Assembly: GCA_051530055.1 (NCBI GenBank)
Contig: CM121342.1
Coordinates: 12,028,001 to 12,092,000 of the forward strand
Direction: 5' to 3'
Source of the DNA: Neoechinorhynchus agilis
Taxonomy: Eukaryota; Acanthocephala
DNA: 64,000 nt
Of the stretch, positions 30,540-42,392 are shown in pieces; position 1 is the stretch's first letter; every line of letters starts with the position of its first letter. The position numbers and the translations under genes were made by a program. The notes beneath the pieces were generated by a model that was given only the letters and a program-made list of their open reading frames with translations, did no database searches and was not told the origin of the DNA.

Positions 30540-31260
30540 TAGCTTATAGGCAATAGATAATGAATGTCCCATGGTTGGAAGTTCGTTAGATGGACGGAAA
30601 AACACACATAAACTAACAAATCTTGAAATCGGTTATACGGCAAAATCGCTCCCGATAGATGAAAAAGCTAGAAATTATCTTTTAACACATGTGCACTTTT
30701 CGAAATTTGTAATTAAAAAAAATGATACTCATTAAAATTACACTTCATGGTAGCCGCTAATGTCGATAAATAAGGAACGATTTCATCGTTACGAAAAGAA
30801 GCCGTCAATCAAGACTTCATCTTGATATGAAAAGGATATAAGAAAAGCAAGACAGAAACTAAGATGTCGTCTTTATACATAGAAACAATTTCACTTATTA
30901 CCCAGTCAAATTATTTAAACGTTTTATAGCTGCTTTAAGGAGTATAGCTGTCGATAAAAGCTGACAAAAATCGATAACGACAAGAGCATCTCCCGATCAC
31001 TCTTAGAATACCCGCGATCGCATTCTTGAATTCATCGAAACATAGCGACATGTTTAAAGTTTTCAGAAAACATTCAGGACACCGTTCAGCTAAAATCTTC
31101 ATTGTGCAATATTTGTTGGGAAAGCTACTTACAGGGCGCGATCTCCTTATAATTCGGGCTTTACGTGTAGTAAAATCAATTAGAAATTAAATGTAAAAAC
31201 GATTGTCCGTTGACATGGCTACCGTGATTCAAATCTGCTTCTCTCTAGAACGGAAAAACA
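30540..31260. other. Intergenic, promoter side of DUS1
   Basis: No supported gene. The first bases upstream of 30522 would carry the DUS1 promoter; no specific element identified. Confidence 0.4.
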
Positions 31261-31476
31261 ATGACTGACTCAGATTCTTCGGATCTTAAAGGACTGGATA
31301 ACATTATTCGTCGAATGAAGCGAGTGGGGGATTCTCGGAAGACGGAACAAGTTATGGAATCAATACAAGTTGATACCGACAGTGTCGAAGGAATCTTGGA
31401 CATGATATACCGCGCCAATTGTTCACTTAGCCAACTAGATTACAGTGACCAACAGCCGGACTTTAAAGACAGATAG
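31261..31476 (+). CDS. Small acidic hypothetical protein
   Basis: A 71-codon frame starting AACAATGAC, a good animal start context. The product begins MTDSDSSDLKGLDNIIRRMK and continues with a helical, charged region (TEQVMESIQVDTDSVEGILD, then RANCSLSQLDYSD). Composition is protein-like and hydrophilic; no signal peptide or domain recognised. It ends 124 bp from the convergent EDRF1 stop. It could be a complete micro-protein or a first exon; a GT donor is not obvious at its end. Confidence 0.4.
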   Translation: MTDSDSSDLKGLDNIIRRMKRVGDSRKTEQVMESIQVDTDSVEGILDMIYRANCSLSQLDYSDQQPDFKDR

Positions 31477-31600
31477 AAATTATCTGCGTGAACGTACTTA
31501 AGATATTCTTTAATCGTTATTCGAACTTATACATTTTGGTGTGCAGATATGGCAAATACAAGTGCGCTTCACGCATCACATAACATTCAATTGTTCCAGA

Positions 31601-34600
31601 TCACTGCTTATAAGTGTATGACGTTGACATTAGTTCATTTATAAGCCCTTCGAATACTTTCTTTGTAATCTCGATGTCTTCTTCTTTTACCTGTCCACTC
31701 TCGCATTTCGATCCGTACGTATTTACGATCACTTTTAGCTGTTCACCAACAACGGCAACTAGTTCCTTCGTCTTTGGGTTTGACGAAAGGTCAAGTACTT
31801 CCAACACCGAAAGCATGCCTTCCTCTATGTTCTGCATCCATTGTGTAAAAAGGTGCATAAACTCGTTGTAGGACTGCTCCGCGTGAGCCGCCTTGACTGC
31901 AGGCAAAAAATCCGTTTGGAGACTGCCAATCAAAGCTTCAATTGTGCTTAACTTCTCAGTTCTTGGGGATTAAGCGGAGTATTGATTCGGAGAGACTAAA
32001 AATAGCAACATATGCAAATCTAAGATAATTTGGCAAAAAATGATATTACCATAAATTAGATGAAATTCAATAATTTCAGCAGCGTTCTACAAAAAGATTA
32101 AAACGTCTTTTTGGTTCCAGTACGGAATATTGAAAATTATCAAATATATTTTGCTTGAATATTAAACCCGAAAAAGCACTTTGACCCAAGATCGAGTAGA
32201 TATTCTTTGCTGTATTTGCTGTTTTGCCACAGTGATAGTCCGCTCACTGCCGCCCTTTGGTTTCGAATCCCATTGCAGTCTGGCCTGTGCAAAGAGTTCA
32301 ATTCCAATCCTCATGAGATTCGTAGCGCAATCGGCTTTTCTTGCCACAAGTTCCGTTAGAGCCATAATGGGTAAATTCTTGCTTGTACCAAAGACCTTGT
32401 GATAGAGAGTCATCGCATTCTCATAATAATTTTTGCAAATCCCTCTGTACTGTTTGAGCCTCCGAGAGCTCATGTCCGTTGAACGAATGGCACCCGCATA
32501 GAGAGTAGCGATCTGATGATAAATGTATCCCGATAGATATGTGAGTTTTACTTGTCTTTGATGGCAAGTTGGATTAAGGGACTTAAAATCGGCGAGAACG
32601 TGAGTAAGACTATCAACGTATTGACTGTCGATCGAAAGTTGATCACTACACTGTTCATGAAGAGCAAAGGCGCGTGATAAATAATTCGTAGTTCGCTCCC
32701 ATACGACTTCTTCAAAAAGATGATGCTGAGTCTTGCTTGAGCGAAGAATGTCCTCTGCTTTTTGATAAGAATCGATTATATTAGTCATTAGGTCAATCTC
32801 GGTTTTCCTTGATTTTGCACTACCTTCACTGTCATCGACACTATTAAATCTTCTATATGCACTTAGAGAAGTTTTGTGAACTTTGCCTGTGTTCATCAAA
32901 AGAAGAACGCGACTTTCTTTGTCGTCAGGCAGATTGTCAAGTTCATTTAAACCCGATTCGAGAACAGAAAGAGCTTCGTTGATCTTTTGTTCCACCACCA
33001 ATTTGACTTGATCCTCTTCTCCTTCTTTCCAGATCTTTAGACCCATGTCAGTAAGAACGTCATTAACGTATTGGATCAATTCCGTGCCGTACGCATTACG
33101 ACATCCCACTAAACGCCGCATGCAATCGTCTTTAAAAGCCTTATCTCGATCAGTTGCAAGTTCAATCGCGACATAGAATGCACGATCCGCCGTGGTCAAC
33201 AAGTGTTTGTAATTGGACGTTATCATTGTGATCCATCCGAGATCGTCAATCCAACTCACTTCCCCTTCATGAAGATCATCTCCATATAAGGCATCGGCAG
33301 CTTCCTCGACAGCCTTATCATTATCGTTTAGTTGTTTGTATTGGTCGAGTACAAGGGACATTGCAACCTTTTCTTGAGAAATCGCCATATAGCAATCACC
33401 TGCAATAACCAACAATTTGCATATCTCCAGTGGAACATCGTTTACTTTTGCCAAATGATACAAAGAGTCGATGCAATCTAGAGCAATTTTAAGACATTTT
33501 AGACATCGGCCGTACTTTTTGGACAGGAAACTAGAGTTTGCAAGACAAACATAGCTTGAAAACGCCTTTTGCAAAAGAAGCGTTGGAATGGTGATTACGC
33601 GATTCGTACGCTGAAATCCAAATTGGTTGTTCAAATAGAGGCTTGAAACTAGATCACGGTCTTCGATTCCATTTTCTAGCGCTTCTCTCACTAATGGAAG
33701 AGGAATACGGTTATGCTCGTGTATGGCTAAGGCCTCCGCGAGCTTTTCAATTGCGCGAGTGGCACGGTCATGGAGCGTCTGAGCGTACTCTGGGGAACGT
33801 TTTTGCTTCTTGGAAGTTGAAGTTTTTACAGCTGGAGGGGCGCATTCTAAAGCTGCTTTAATGCTCTCTGGACAGTGGAGCGACAGTGCTTGGAGACTGT
33901 AAGTAATACAGTCAATGTCCAAATCGTCAGCAATTGTCGCATAGTCGTGGTCTAAAAGTTAAGGGTCGTGAGATTTAGTTATAAAAGGATATCGGTTGAT
34001 ATTAAAATATTAACTTTAAAATGGAATCTGGTTTGTAGGGTGATCACTAGTAAGTTTTTTGCCAATTTCCTATCTTTAACAATGTAAAACATCCGGTGCG
34101 TCGTACAAAATGTCAATGGAAATAATTTGTAAATCAATATTGATTTTACTCAGCAAATGAGACTGAATTCTAAGTGCTAATGAATGAAGATGTGTACTTA
34201 AAACGGTCATAATTAAGTCATAAATTTGAAATATAAATTATAGATACAAAACATACCACAGAGCTTACCTCCACCAACCGAGCATTTAATATCTTCACTG
34301 ACAAAGAGGTCACTGAGAAGATAACTTGCATAGCAATACAGATCGTGGAATTTTCGTTGCCTTGAGAAACTGAGACATTGTGTGAGGAGACTCCTAATAG
34401 TTCCCTGGTAATTTTGTCTCGCATTTTTAGATTTGCACATTTTAAAAGCAGTCCTGTACATAAGCTCAATGATCGGGTAAATGTAAGGATTATAAACATC
34501 ATATGATCGACAAATGCTTGTCAGGTCATACAAACGAACATTATCGTCAGAAATGCTTTTAAATAGCCAATAAGTATGGCCTTGACGATTGGCTTTTTCT

Positions 34601-35565
34601 TTTAGGAAGGCTAGAATGCTTGGGGCATAGGCTTGAACCATTTCCGCGGTAGAAGCGTCCGGTTTGGGTGCGATGTTATCGGTTCGGACGAAGTCATAGC
34701 GTTGTACATCATTGTCAATATGGTAGCACATTGCAAGTTCAGGAACATCGCCAAGGAGATCATCAAGGAGACAATTAAGACCGGTTAATACGGTCACCGG
34801 TTCGTGAACATCGTTCAATTGAAGGTTGATGAGGGGATGTTTCGCAGTTCCAAACATGGGAAGACTTGATTCTACGAGCATTCGGATGCCGTCAAAGGTC
34901 CACAGAAAAGATCTGCTCATGTTCCGTACGAATGTTATATCGATCACAGGTTGATCCGCCGGTGTTTCCTCACATTTGAGCGATTTTGTGGTTGAGTGTT
35001 TTAATCTTTCGTCCGTCGCCTCATTTCTTTCGATCGCTTCCAAATCCACACTGTCGATAAGAAAATGTATAAACAAATCACGAAGGCGTTCAATGTGTTC
35101 GACGAGTTTCGGATCATCAATCTCCTGCCAACTCTCGCCCAGAGCCCGATTGAACCCAGCTAACCACTTAAGGTCTACACCGCCACCACCACCGCCGCCG
35201 TTGCCGTTGCCACTGTATCCAGCGGTGTTAAATTTGTCGACGAACAAGTTGTTTTTTACGCGATGAACAATCATCGACAATGCAGACATTTCATGCTCAA
35301 GATAGTTAGCTCCCATCTTCGTTGGATCTGTAGCATTCGTGGGATCGAATTTAGTTTCACTATTGTTATGTTCGTCTGAATTCGCTGGTTTTATGGACGA
35401 TGACAGAGGGTAGTTTTGTTTCATTATCCATTGAGTGAACTGCCTGTGGAGAATTCCGAATGTCGTCTTTGGGAATGCGGACGGTGCGCACGACTGAGAA
35501 ATGCTTTTAAGTGGCAGAACGTCAGCATCTTGGTCGCGATAAGCCAACGAGACTTGCTCTACCAT
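31601..35565 (-). CDS. EDRF1: Erythroid differentiation-related factor 1 homologue
   Basis: Exon 35565-34269 joins exon 33951-32162 through a GGAG|GTAAGC donor and a CTTTTAG acceptor in phase 1 (..SVGG|D|HDYATIADDLD..). Matching blocks to EDRF1 are RSFLWTFDGIRMLVESSLPM, VLTGLNCLLDDL, VPELAMCYH and GHTYWLFKSISDDNVRLYDL in exon A; TPR-like helices and YIYHQIATLYAGAIRS with KQYRGICKNYYENAMTLYH in exon B. If exon B ends at its TAA (32162) the protein has 1028 residues. A further minus-strand block at 31601-31954 (IEALIGSLQTDFLPAVKAAH, NIEEGMLSVLEVL) resembles the C-terminal helices and is probably the last exon; the donor joining it was not resolved. EDRF1 is a TPR protein linked to transcriptional control in vertebrates. 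The N-terminus may lack an upstream exon, because TTTATTAG precedes the ATG. Confidence 0.8.
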
Positions 35566-36044
35566 CTAATAAATGGAGTTGAAATCCGCAACAAACACTA
35601 AAACGTATGGATTCGAATAAAACAACCAGCACCACCACCACCACAAGAAGAAGGAAAGATACAAAACTGAAATAGTGTGAGAGTTATAAGACGCGAATGA
35701 ATCTCAACGATTTGCGATGATAAGAGAGCAACGAACAAAGCTATCATTATGATGCCACGCGACGAACACTCAATTCAAAGTCTCCAAGTTCAACAATTGT
35801 CGTTTCTACCGTCTTTGGGGAGTTTTGCGCGACGACAGTCTTCGAAAAAAGGGAGAAAACGTTTTTGAGTTCAACATAGCTCTTTTAAAAAAGAATGATC
35901 GGGCGAGAGTGACCATTTTTAACAGGCCAAGAGATGATAGAGCCCCGAAATCATCTTAAAATGTCTTGACATTCACCATTACGAGCAATAGTACTCACAA
36001 GAAATTTGTAGTAAACTTTTAACTAACTAAAGAATATGCCTTTT
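35566..36044. other. Upstream region of EDRF1
   Basis: Contains short CCA repeats near 35625 and otherwise no recognised feature. A missing first EDRF1 exon could lie here, but no frame stands out. Confidence 0.35.
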
Positions 36045-36172
36045 AACACCCGATCAAAAATCATTCTATTGTTCCCGAAGTATTTCGAAAGAGAGGAAAT
36101 CTCGACTTATCAATCATTGCTTTAAAAACCTAAATATTTCGCGAACAATAAAATGATTTTTAACCGGGTCAA
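36045..36172. repeat. Short inverted-repeat element
   Basis: CACCCGATCAAAAATCATTC then TATTGTTCCCGAA on the left faces AACAATAAAATGATTTTTAA then CCGGGTC on the right, arms of about 40 bp with few mismatches. Small foldback MITE remnant. Confidence 0.7.
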
Positions 36173-37019
36173 AATTTACCACCCCGATATGGATTTTCTC
36201 TCGATAAGATTAAAGAATATGTGTGTGTGTGAAACAAAGGGATTTTTTAACTAGATTGAAGAATACGATGAGCATCCTTCAGAATTAAAGTTCACACACT
36301 CCGTTGCCATGGTAACACGAGGACAGATATGGCTTAAGTGAAAACGTTTTATAGCATCATAAGCAAAGAATGTGCTTTAACGCTAGTTCTACAACTTAAA
36401 CCTGCCGATGTTCACGCTTTCACGAGAAATGGTTTGTTGAAACTACTCGAGTTCTTGATTCTTCCGTTTGAGCGTATGTTGCACACTTGATGAAATGCGA
36501 GTGCGGAAAGGATGTCGTCATTGTGACGAGCACGTTTTCGTGAGCGTGCGTTAGAGGTGTGCGTATTACTTGAACTCTAGTGCGTCGCTTTAATCCGCGT
36601 AAAATAATGCAATTCGTCACGATTGATTAGCTTGTTGATCGCGTTGTGTGTTCAGTTGCTGTTGTTTACGCAAACGCGAGGGAGATTTTAAAGTAGGTTA
36701 ATTTAATCGACAATTGAGGACGAGGACGGCTAGGCATTTTTTGTCATATAAAGTTTTCCTCCAAGATTTTGATAAATAATTTCAAATAAATTTTCATTAA
36801 TGAAGAAAATTTTTTTAATAGTAGGAACGAAATGTCGAATATTCAGATATTTCGAAAGACGAAACCCACCAATGGCGATAATGCCTATACGAACCATACA
36901 AAACCATCTTTGTCTTGGATTATTGCCTTCGGGGGGAGGCGGGGGAAGATACTTTCTTCTCTTGTTAGTTATACCATCGCTCAGTTTTAAATTATAGTCG
37001 ATTATATTTATTTACAATG
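36173..37019. other. Spacer, nothing recognised
   Basis: No supported coding region. Short frames only. Confidence 0.4.
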
Positions 37020-37850
37020 ACAAAAAGCTTTAGGAAAATGTCGAAATTATCCGAGAGGTGAAATATCGGGGACATAAATCATCGGTGATTTTTTTGAATC
37101 CGAGTGATGGTATAATTAAGAAAAACAAAGAACAAACCCTTCTGGATGACTAATGAAGCATTCTCTTTCGAAATATCTCAATTCAAAATATACTTCATTC
37201 GGTCGCCACACATCTCCAAGTCTATCATCATCGCGAGGGATTTTTTGTCTCTCAACGAATTCGAGATGTCTTGGATTATTAGATACTTTCTTTTTCTTAG
37301 TTTCGCCACCCAGGGTTCATAAGATCACTAATTTATTTCCCCGATATTTCGCCTCTTGGATAATTCCTTCATTTCCTCAAGGTTTGTCATTGTTTAAGAG
37401 TTTCGAAATAAAGGAGAAAGTTGTAAAGCTGTTTTTCGCAAGTGAAAGTTCATTTTTGAAATCGCCCACACTGGTTAAATTAAATATTTGGCTTCCAATC
37501 TCGGATTGCATCCGACATTTTTTCTAAAATACCGTCAACATTTTCTAACGCTAATGACATAATTTAATAAGAATCAATTCCGCTTTTAAATTGAAATGAA
37601 GGTGCTAATTTTCGATCTAACAAACTTGCGAAACAATGACAAAAACCTTCAGGAAAATGTTGGAATTATCTCCGACGTGAAATATCGGGGAAATATACCC
37701 TCGGTGAATTTTTGATTCCGAGCGATGGTATAACTACCAAAGGAAAGTATACTCTCGCCCCGTCGAAGACAATAATTCAAGACATCTCGACTCAATGAGC
37801 GACAAAAAATCATTCGGGATGATGATAGGCTTGGCAATATAATATTGGTT
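37020..37850. repeat. Three copies of a dispersed repeat, mixed orientation
   Basis: The block GGTGAAATATCGGGGA-like plus TTGAATCCGAGTGATGGTAT occurs in plus orientation at about 37030-37115 and 37655-37740, and in reverse complement between 37200 and 37400, where CCCCGATATTTCGCCTC and AGTCTATCATCATCGCGAGG are visible. The plus frame 37153-37527 is part of the inverted copy and should not be taken as a gene. The middle and right copies can form a long hairpin. Confidence 0.7.
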
Positions 37851-37876
37851 CGATAAAAGTAGTTCGAAAAACATTC

Positions 37877-37985
37877 ACGCCACCGCTCTGGATCACTCAT
37901 CTGCCGTCCTGGTGTAACGGTCGAAAGGACGGATGCAGCGTTCCCCCGATTGCAGGGGCAGACTTATGTTTTGTAGGAGGAATTC
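37877..37985 (-). mobile_element. 3' end scrap of restriction-endonuclease-type LINE
   Basis: CACCGCTCTGGATCACTCA and GTCGAAAGGACGGATGCAGC match 27385-27500, the 3' end of the LINE on the minus strand. About 110 bp only. Confidence 0.8.
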
Positions 37986-38344
37986 TGCATTTCATAATCA
38001 CGCACCAAATACACTCTCTTTTTGCAGGGTGAAAGTTATATGATTTTACTACAGTTTCACCGATATTAGCACACCTCAATTCAAATTTGGTGTTAATTCG
38101 CCTAATTTTGAATTGAACATAACGAAAGGTAAAACAAGTGGGGCCGAATTCGCAAACAAAAGTGCGACGTTTTTTCTTGCGATTTTCTTTATATTCAAAG
38201 TCACGGTCTTCTCAGCGAAACGAAAGCCGCTAAATTCTTCGTGTTTACTCAAATTAAAAGTCCAGCTAACCCTTACAGATAATTATTTCATTTCAAAATT
38301 TGCGCGTACACCCAAAATCAAGTTTTACATTAAAGTTTGTTTTA

Positions 38345-38656
38345 TTAGATCAACTTGATGTCCTGATACGTAAAATCATAGCGTCCACCTTGACTGCTCC
38401 GGCCCTCTATAGTGTTTAGCTTCCAAATCAGGATACCAATAGTGAAGATTAGACCAATAATAATACTGATAATCGATAAGCGGAAGGACTGTCGACCGTA
38501 TTCAATGGCCATTGCCGGCCAATAAATATCATTAGCAGGGTCCGATAGTTTGTACGATTGAATGGCTCTGATCAGAGCAAGTGAACCGAGTGGAGGGCAT
38601 GTTAAAATCGCCAGTAAAGAAAATGCCATATATGGTTTTACAGATGGTGGATCCAT
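38345..38656 (-). CDS. CD225/dispanin-family membrane protein
   Basis: A single-exon minus-strand gene of 103 residues from ATG 38656. Helix 1 (MAFSLLAILTCPPLGSLALI, residues about 10-29) carries the family's conserved Cys and Pro-Leu-Gly pattern. A cytosolic loop with AMAIEYGRQSFRLSIISI follows, matching the conserved G-x-x-S-x-x-S/L stretch before helix 2 (IIIGLIFTIGILIW, about 63-78). Dispanins include the interferon-induced transmembrane proteins and PRRT-type proteins; they sit in plasma or endosomal membranes and affect membrane fusion. Which branch this belongs to cannot be told. The stop TAA overlaps an AATAAA (CTAATAAAAC), so the 3' UTR must be very short. Confidence 0.75.
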   Translation of the reverse strand: MDPPSVKPYMAFSLLAILTCPPLGSLALIRAIQSYKLSDPANDIYWPAMAIEYGRQSFRLSIISIIIGLIFTIGILIWKLNTIEGRSSQGGRYDFTYQDIKLI

Positions 38657-38773
38657 ATTTTCGTTCTCTTCTATAGACGTACCGCTCTATGTTTCCATGG
38701 CAACTCATAATTCCGACTGTGTTTGTTTATAAAATCATGCATACAAAAATCAGTCCATCATCATTGTTCAATT

Positions 38774-38888
38774 ATGGCAGAAAATTGAAATAATTTATTG
38801 AATTTGATATTTCGGTTGGAAGTTTCCTTGATAAAGACACATGAATGTGCCGATATATCGGATTCAATGGATCATTTCAACTTTCTCC
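38774..38888. repeat. Foldback MITE, 37-bp arms
   Basis: AGAAAATTGAAATAATTTAT then TGAATTTGATATTTCGG faces CCGATATATCGGATTCAATG then GATCATTTCAACTTTCT. Arms pair with about five mismatches around a 40-bp loop. Similar motifs occur at 3840-4312. Confidence 0.85.
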
Positions 38889-39011
38889 CACAACATCACC
38901 AATACAAAATGAAATTCCACATGTAGGGAATATTGTACCGTTCTGCCCAGGAACGTTCTGAAAAGAATCGCAAGTGGCGCGCGATATCAAACCGCAAAGT
39001 GATTCACTCTA

Positions 39012-41180
39012 TTGGCAGACTGCATCGAGACTAACTCAGTGATGTTTCTGGGGTCTCTGACCACAAAACTAAAAGAGCAAGCAAGTTCATTTGACATAAA
39101 ATTTACTCAATGCCTTTCAACAGCATGCGCGCTACGCAAGGAGCGTGCCCAGAAGGCTGACCACAGCCGAAACCCAAATCGGTCACTTGTTGGGCGCGTT
39201 TTTTCGAAGCTCGCAGACGGAGATGTCAGAGAAGCGGTTCACCTTTTATCATCAATGGACAGTCTCGCCAAAGATGACGAAGAAACTTTGCGAACGCTTC
39301 GTTCCAAACATCCCAGTAACTGCGGTCAGTAGCATTTCAAGGAATCCTCGTCCTTCCATACGATAATAAATTTTTCACCATTCAAATCAAAAGTGAAGAT
39401 GGCGATCTCCTCATTTGCGAACGGATCAGCTCACGGGCTTCACGGGCTCGGATCCCAACACCTAAAGGATATGATTTCCTTTTCAGTAGGTGACGCTGCT
39501 CTGTCCCTTCGAGATGCACAAACGCGCTTGGTCGACCAATTTGCAGGGGAAGAGTTGATTTCGAAAGCAATTGAGCTATTTTTGGGTGCATCACTGTGCT
39601 CTCGCGGGAAAAGGGCAGGTGGGATTCGTTCCACTGCAATTGGAGCAATTATGCGATGTATAACAGCAAAAATGTTGAATAAAAAGATCGCAGAAAAAGT
39701 AGACATGCAGCTTTGCAAGAATTAGTTGGGCTGCTGTATACCCCTGCGGTATAGAGGCAGTTGATAATTCACTCCGTACGTTAATCACCGGAAACTCAAA
39801 ACATTTCACTATTTATTTAATGCCTATGGGACTTTAACTCCTTTGTTGTTGAACAACCACGTTTTGTGGTCAGAAAGAGGAATTCAACAAGGGATCCTTT
39901 TTGCAAAATAGTTTCTCACTCGCAGTCAATCCCGTCGCTTACTCTCTCGAATTCATCTTTAACGGTTGGTTTTTGGATGATGCCACTCTCGGAGGGAACC
40001 CCTCTGTAGTACAGCACGATTTGGAGACACGCGTGAAGAAGACGATAATTGGCATTGAACTTAAACCTGGGAAATGCGAGACTGGTGATGAACGTGGAGA
40101 ACTGAGCCTTGGCCCCTTCTAGGAAGCATTATCTTTAATTCTAACGTGGAAGCACAGACTGCTAATCTTCAGTTGCAACTTTCAGTGTTGTGCAAACGAG
40201 TTAATGAATTATCCTCACATGAGGCTCCATTCCTGATCAAGAATACCCTCTTCATTATGAAATTGCTCTGCAAGTTGCGCATAGCGCCTTTTTTTAGACA
40301 TAAGGATAAACTGGCAAAATTAGACGAGACGGGGAAGGCCTGTCATTGTTCAGTGCTTTCTTGACGAGAATTACAGGTTGGATGAAGACTTCGTGGAGGC
40401 TATTAATCTTTGGTGTGAAGATTCCGGTAGCGAGCAGGCACCCGCACCCCTTGTAAGGAGAATTCATAACTCTTTAGTTCCAGATTCTCGTGACTTGGTG
40501 AACCGAACTCGATTGGCCGCAGTCTCGACTAGAGAATCGGGTGCTTGGCTCAACGCTCTCCCAATCCCTCCTGCGGGTACCCTTCTCTCCGGCGAAACAG
40601 TAAGGATCGCAGTGTCCCTGAGACTTGGGGTACCGATGTGCACATCCCATCGCTGCTGCTGCGGAGCGACCGTGGAACCATCGGGACGCCATGGTTTTGT
40701 CTGTCGACAATCAAGCGGAAGGTACCCACGACACGCTTCAGTGAACGAAATTCATAGTCGTGCCAAGAATACTGTGAATGCGCCCAACATCCTAGAGCCT
40801 TGTAATCTTTGCCGACTCGATGGCCGTAGACCGGACGGTGTCACAGCATTCCCGTGACGAGAAGGAAAATGAATTCTCTGGGACGCCACGTTCGTGGACA
40901 CGCTCGCAGCCAGCAACATAAAATTCGCCACGATTAAAATCAGAGGAGCAGCAACCGCCGCTGAGGAAAGCAAAAAGACTAAATACCGGGACCTGAGTCG
41001 AAATCATTATTTTGTTCCCTTTGGCGTCGAGATGCTAAGACCTTTTGGTATCCCGACGCAGGACCTGGTCAAACAATTGTCTAAGAAATTGAGACGAATC
41101 ACTGGCGATCCGAGATCAAGAGCATTCCTCCACAAAAACATAAGTCTGGCTGTGCAGACCAGGACGGCAGCTGAGTGATC
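39012..41180 (+). mobile_element. Restriction-endonuclease-type LINE, longest copy here, decayed
   Basis: Plus-strand blocks in order: NPNRSLVGRVFSKLADGDVR then EAVHLLSSMDSLA (39180-39290); AISSFANGSAHGLHGLGSQH, the region before RT motif A (39395-39460); ERGIQQGSFLQNSFSLAVNP (degenerate motif B, about 39880-39930); WFLDDATLGG (motif C, LDD, about 39970); LSVLCKRVNELSSHEAPFLI linker (40170-40240); GAWLNALPIPPAGTLLSGET, a Cys/His cluster (CCCG..GRHGFVC..RYPRH), CRLDGRRPDGVTAFP, WDATFVDTLA; and the end RAFLHKNISLAVQTRTAAE. Many frameshifts and stops (for example 40857). Motif A lies in a deleted segment. Other pieces of the family here: 7670, 12251, 13195, 15100, 27375, 27746, 37877 and perhaps 18540. 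Confidence 0.85.
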
Positions 41181-41915
41181 CAAAGCGCTGGCGTGAAAGT
41201 TTGTAAATACTTTTTGTATAATTAGTTTTTTTCCAAATAATAACACTTTTAATGGGATGCGTATTCCTTGCCAACGAACCCTCATGCCCTTTCTTGAACT
41301 TGCCATATGTCGAAAAGATTTCTCCCTTCGCCTGGACTTTTCATTTAACAGTCGGAGTGTCCATGTCTAGAAAAATAAAATTAAAAATAATTGTGATTAA
41401 CACAAATCGAATTTTATTGCACCGCATCAGAGATTGGACGTGAAATCTATTCTTTACTAAGATTATTTTTGAAGTAAATGCAAAGATTATTTTTAAAGAA
41501 AATGCTATCTCGAAATCATCTTTTGTTGCACAATCCATAGAAATTTAGTATTGAAAGTTTTGAACTTAAAATAGAATTTGAAAGCGTAGTACAATTTGTG
41601 CTTAGTAGGATTTCTAACTGCTATACCGAATGTTCCAAAATAGACATTCTGTTTTTAAAACACTACGCTGTTGTAATTTAACGATTATGCTAGTTTTTTA
41701 AAATATTTAAAGGACAGAGCGTAGCGAAAAGTTTTAGTTACAGTCAATGAGTATTCGTCACACACGAAAAATTCTGAAAATGAGCACACCATTAGTGTTG
41801 TAGAATCGCACTCATAAATTGACTGAGGTTGACTATTGGGATTGGGATTTCCTTTCCAAGAATACGTTCCTTTGAAGATATCCAATTCGAAAAGGAGCTA
41901 GTATTTTTCTGAAAT
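41181..41915. other. AT-rich region downstream of the CYB5R4-like exon
   Basis: Searched on the minus strand for the CS and FAD/NAD-binding domains expected after a CYB5R4 b5 domain. None recognised. Confidence 0.4.
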
Positions 41916-42269
41916 TTACCCACCGATGAGTCTAGATAAGAGCCAACGTAGATGGTTCAAAACTGCAATAAAACGCACCTGATTAAACAAATTGGTGGCG
42001 TCGATTCCTGCAGCTTTCATAAGTTCTTCTTTGCCTCCTGGATGATACTCCAAATACTCACTGATGTTGTAAACCTCACCGCACAGACAAGTCCAGGCAT
42101 TGTCTGATTTATTGTGCTCAGCTAATTCAGAGGTTGTTATTGATCTTTGAATATTGGATTTGATCTGCATCGATGAACATAGCCTGACCCAGTCAACGAG
42201 CGATCTACCAGGACCAAGTTGCGGTCTATTGAATTTCAACTTCTTTTCCCCCTCGGTTGTTTTATCCAT
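41916..42269 (-). CDS. CYB5R4: Cytochrome b5 domain, CYB5R4-like N-terminus
   Basis: Minus-strand frame from ATG 42269. Residues about 18-35 (QLGPGRSLVDWVRLCSS) match the N-terminal leader characteristic of NADH-cytochrome b5 oxidoreductase 4. The b5 fold follows: SELAEHNKSDNAWTCLCGEV, YNISEYLEYHPGGKEELMKA (HPGG holds the first haem ligand) and AAGIDATNLFNQ. The second haem histidine is probably in LNHLRW, but the segment VRFIAVLNHLRW is longer than usual between FNQ and HxxRW. A donor GGTGG|GTAAAT at 41919 overlaps the in-frame TAA, so the exon probably continues to others, which I do not find in the window. Either a b5-only protein, an incomplete gene, or a gene truncated by the LINE at 39012-41180. 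The N-terminal b5 identity is firm, the rest open. Confidence 0.65.
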   Translation of the reverse strand: MDKTTEGEKKLKFNRPQLGPGRSLVDWVRLCSSMQIKSNIQRSITTSELAEHNKSDNAWTCLCGEVYNISEYLEYHPGGKEELMKAAGIDATNLFNQVRFIAVLNHLRWLLSRLIGG

Positions 42270-42392
42270 CTTTAAACGAATAGAAATAATAGTTTATAAT
42301 GAATTAGAGATTTTTCCACATCCGATTTCAATTTTTAACAGCGCTCAAGTTGTAGGAGCTTGCAGTGCCAAAAATTATTAAATAAATAAATC

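Noticed and set aside
37153-37527. 124-codon plus-strand open frame
   Set aside because: It lies within an inverted copy of a local dispersed repeat and has no domain or start context of note.
41973-41988. 16-nt intron GTGCGTTTTATTGCAG in the CYB5R4-like exon
   Set aside because: It is far shorter than known animal introns, and removing it makes an immediate stop. The segment is in frame without splicing.
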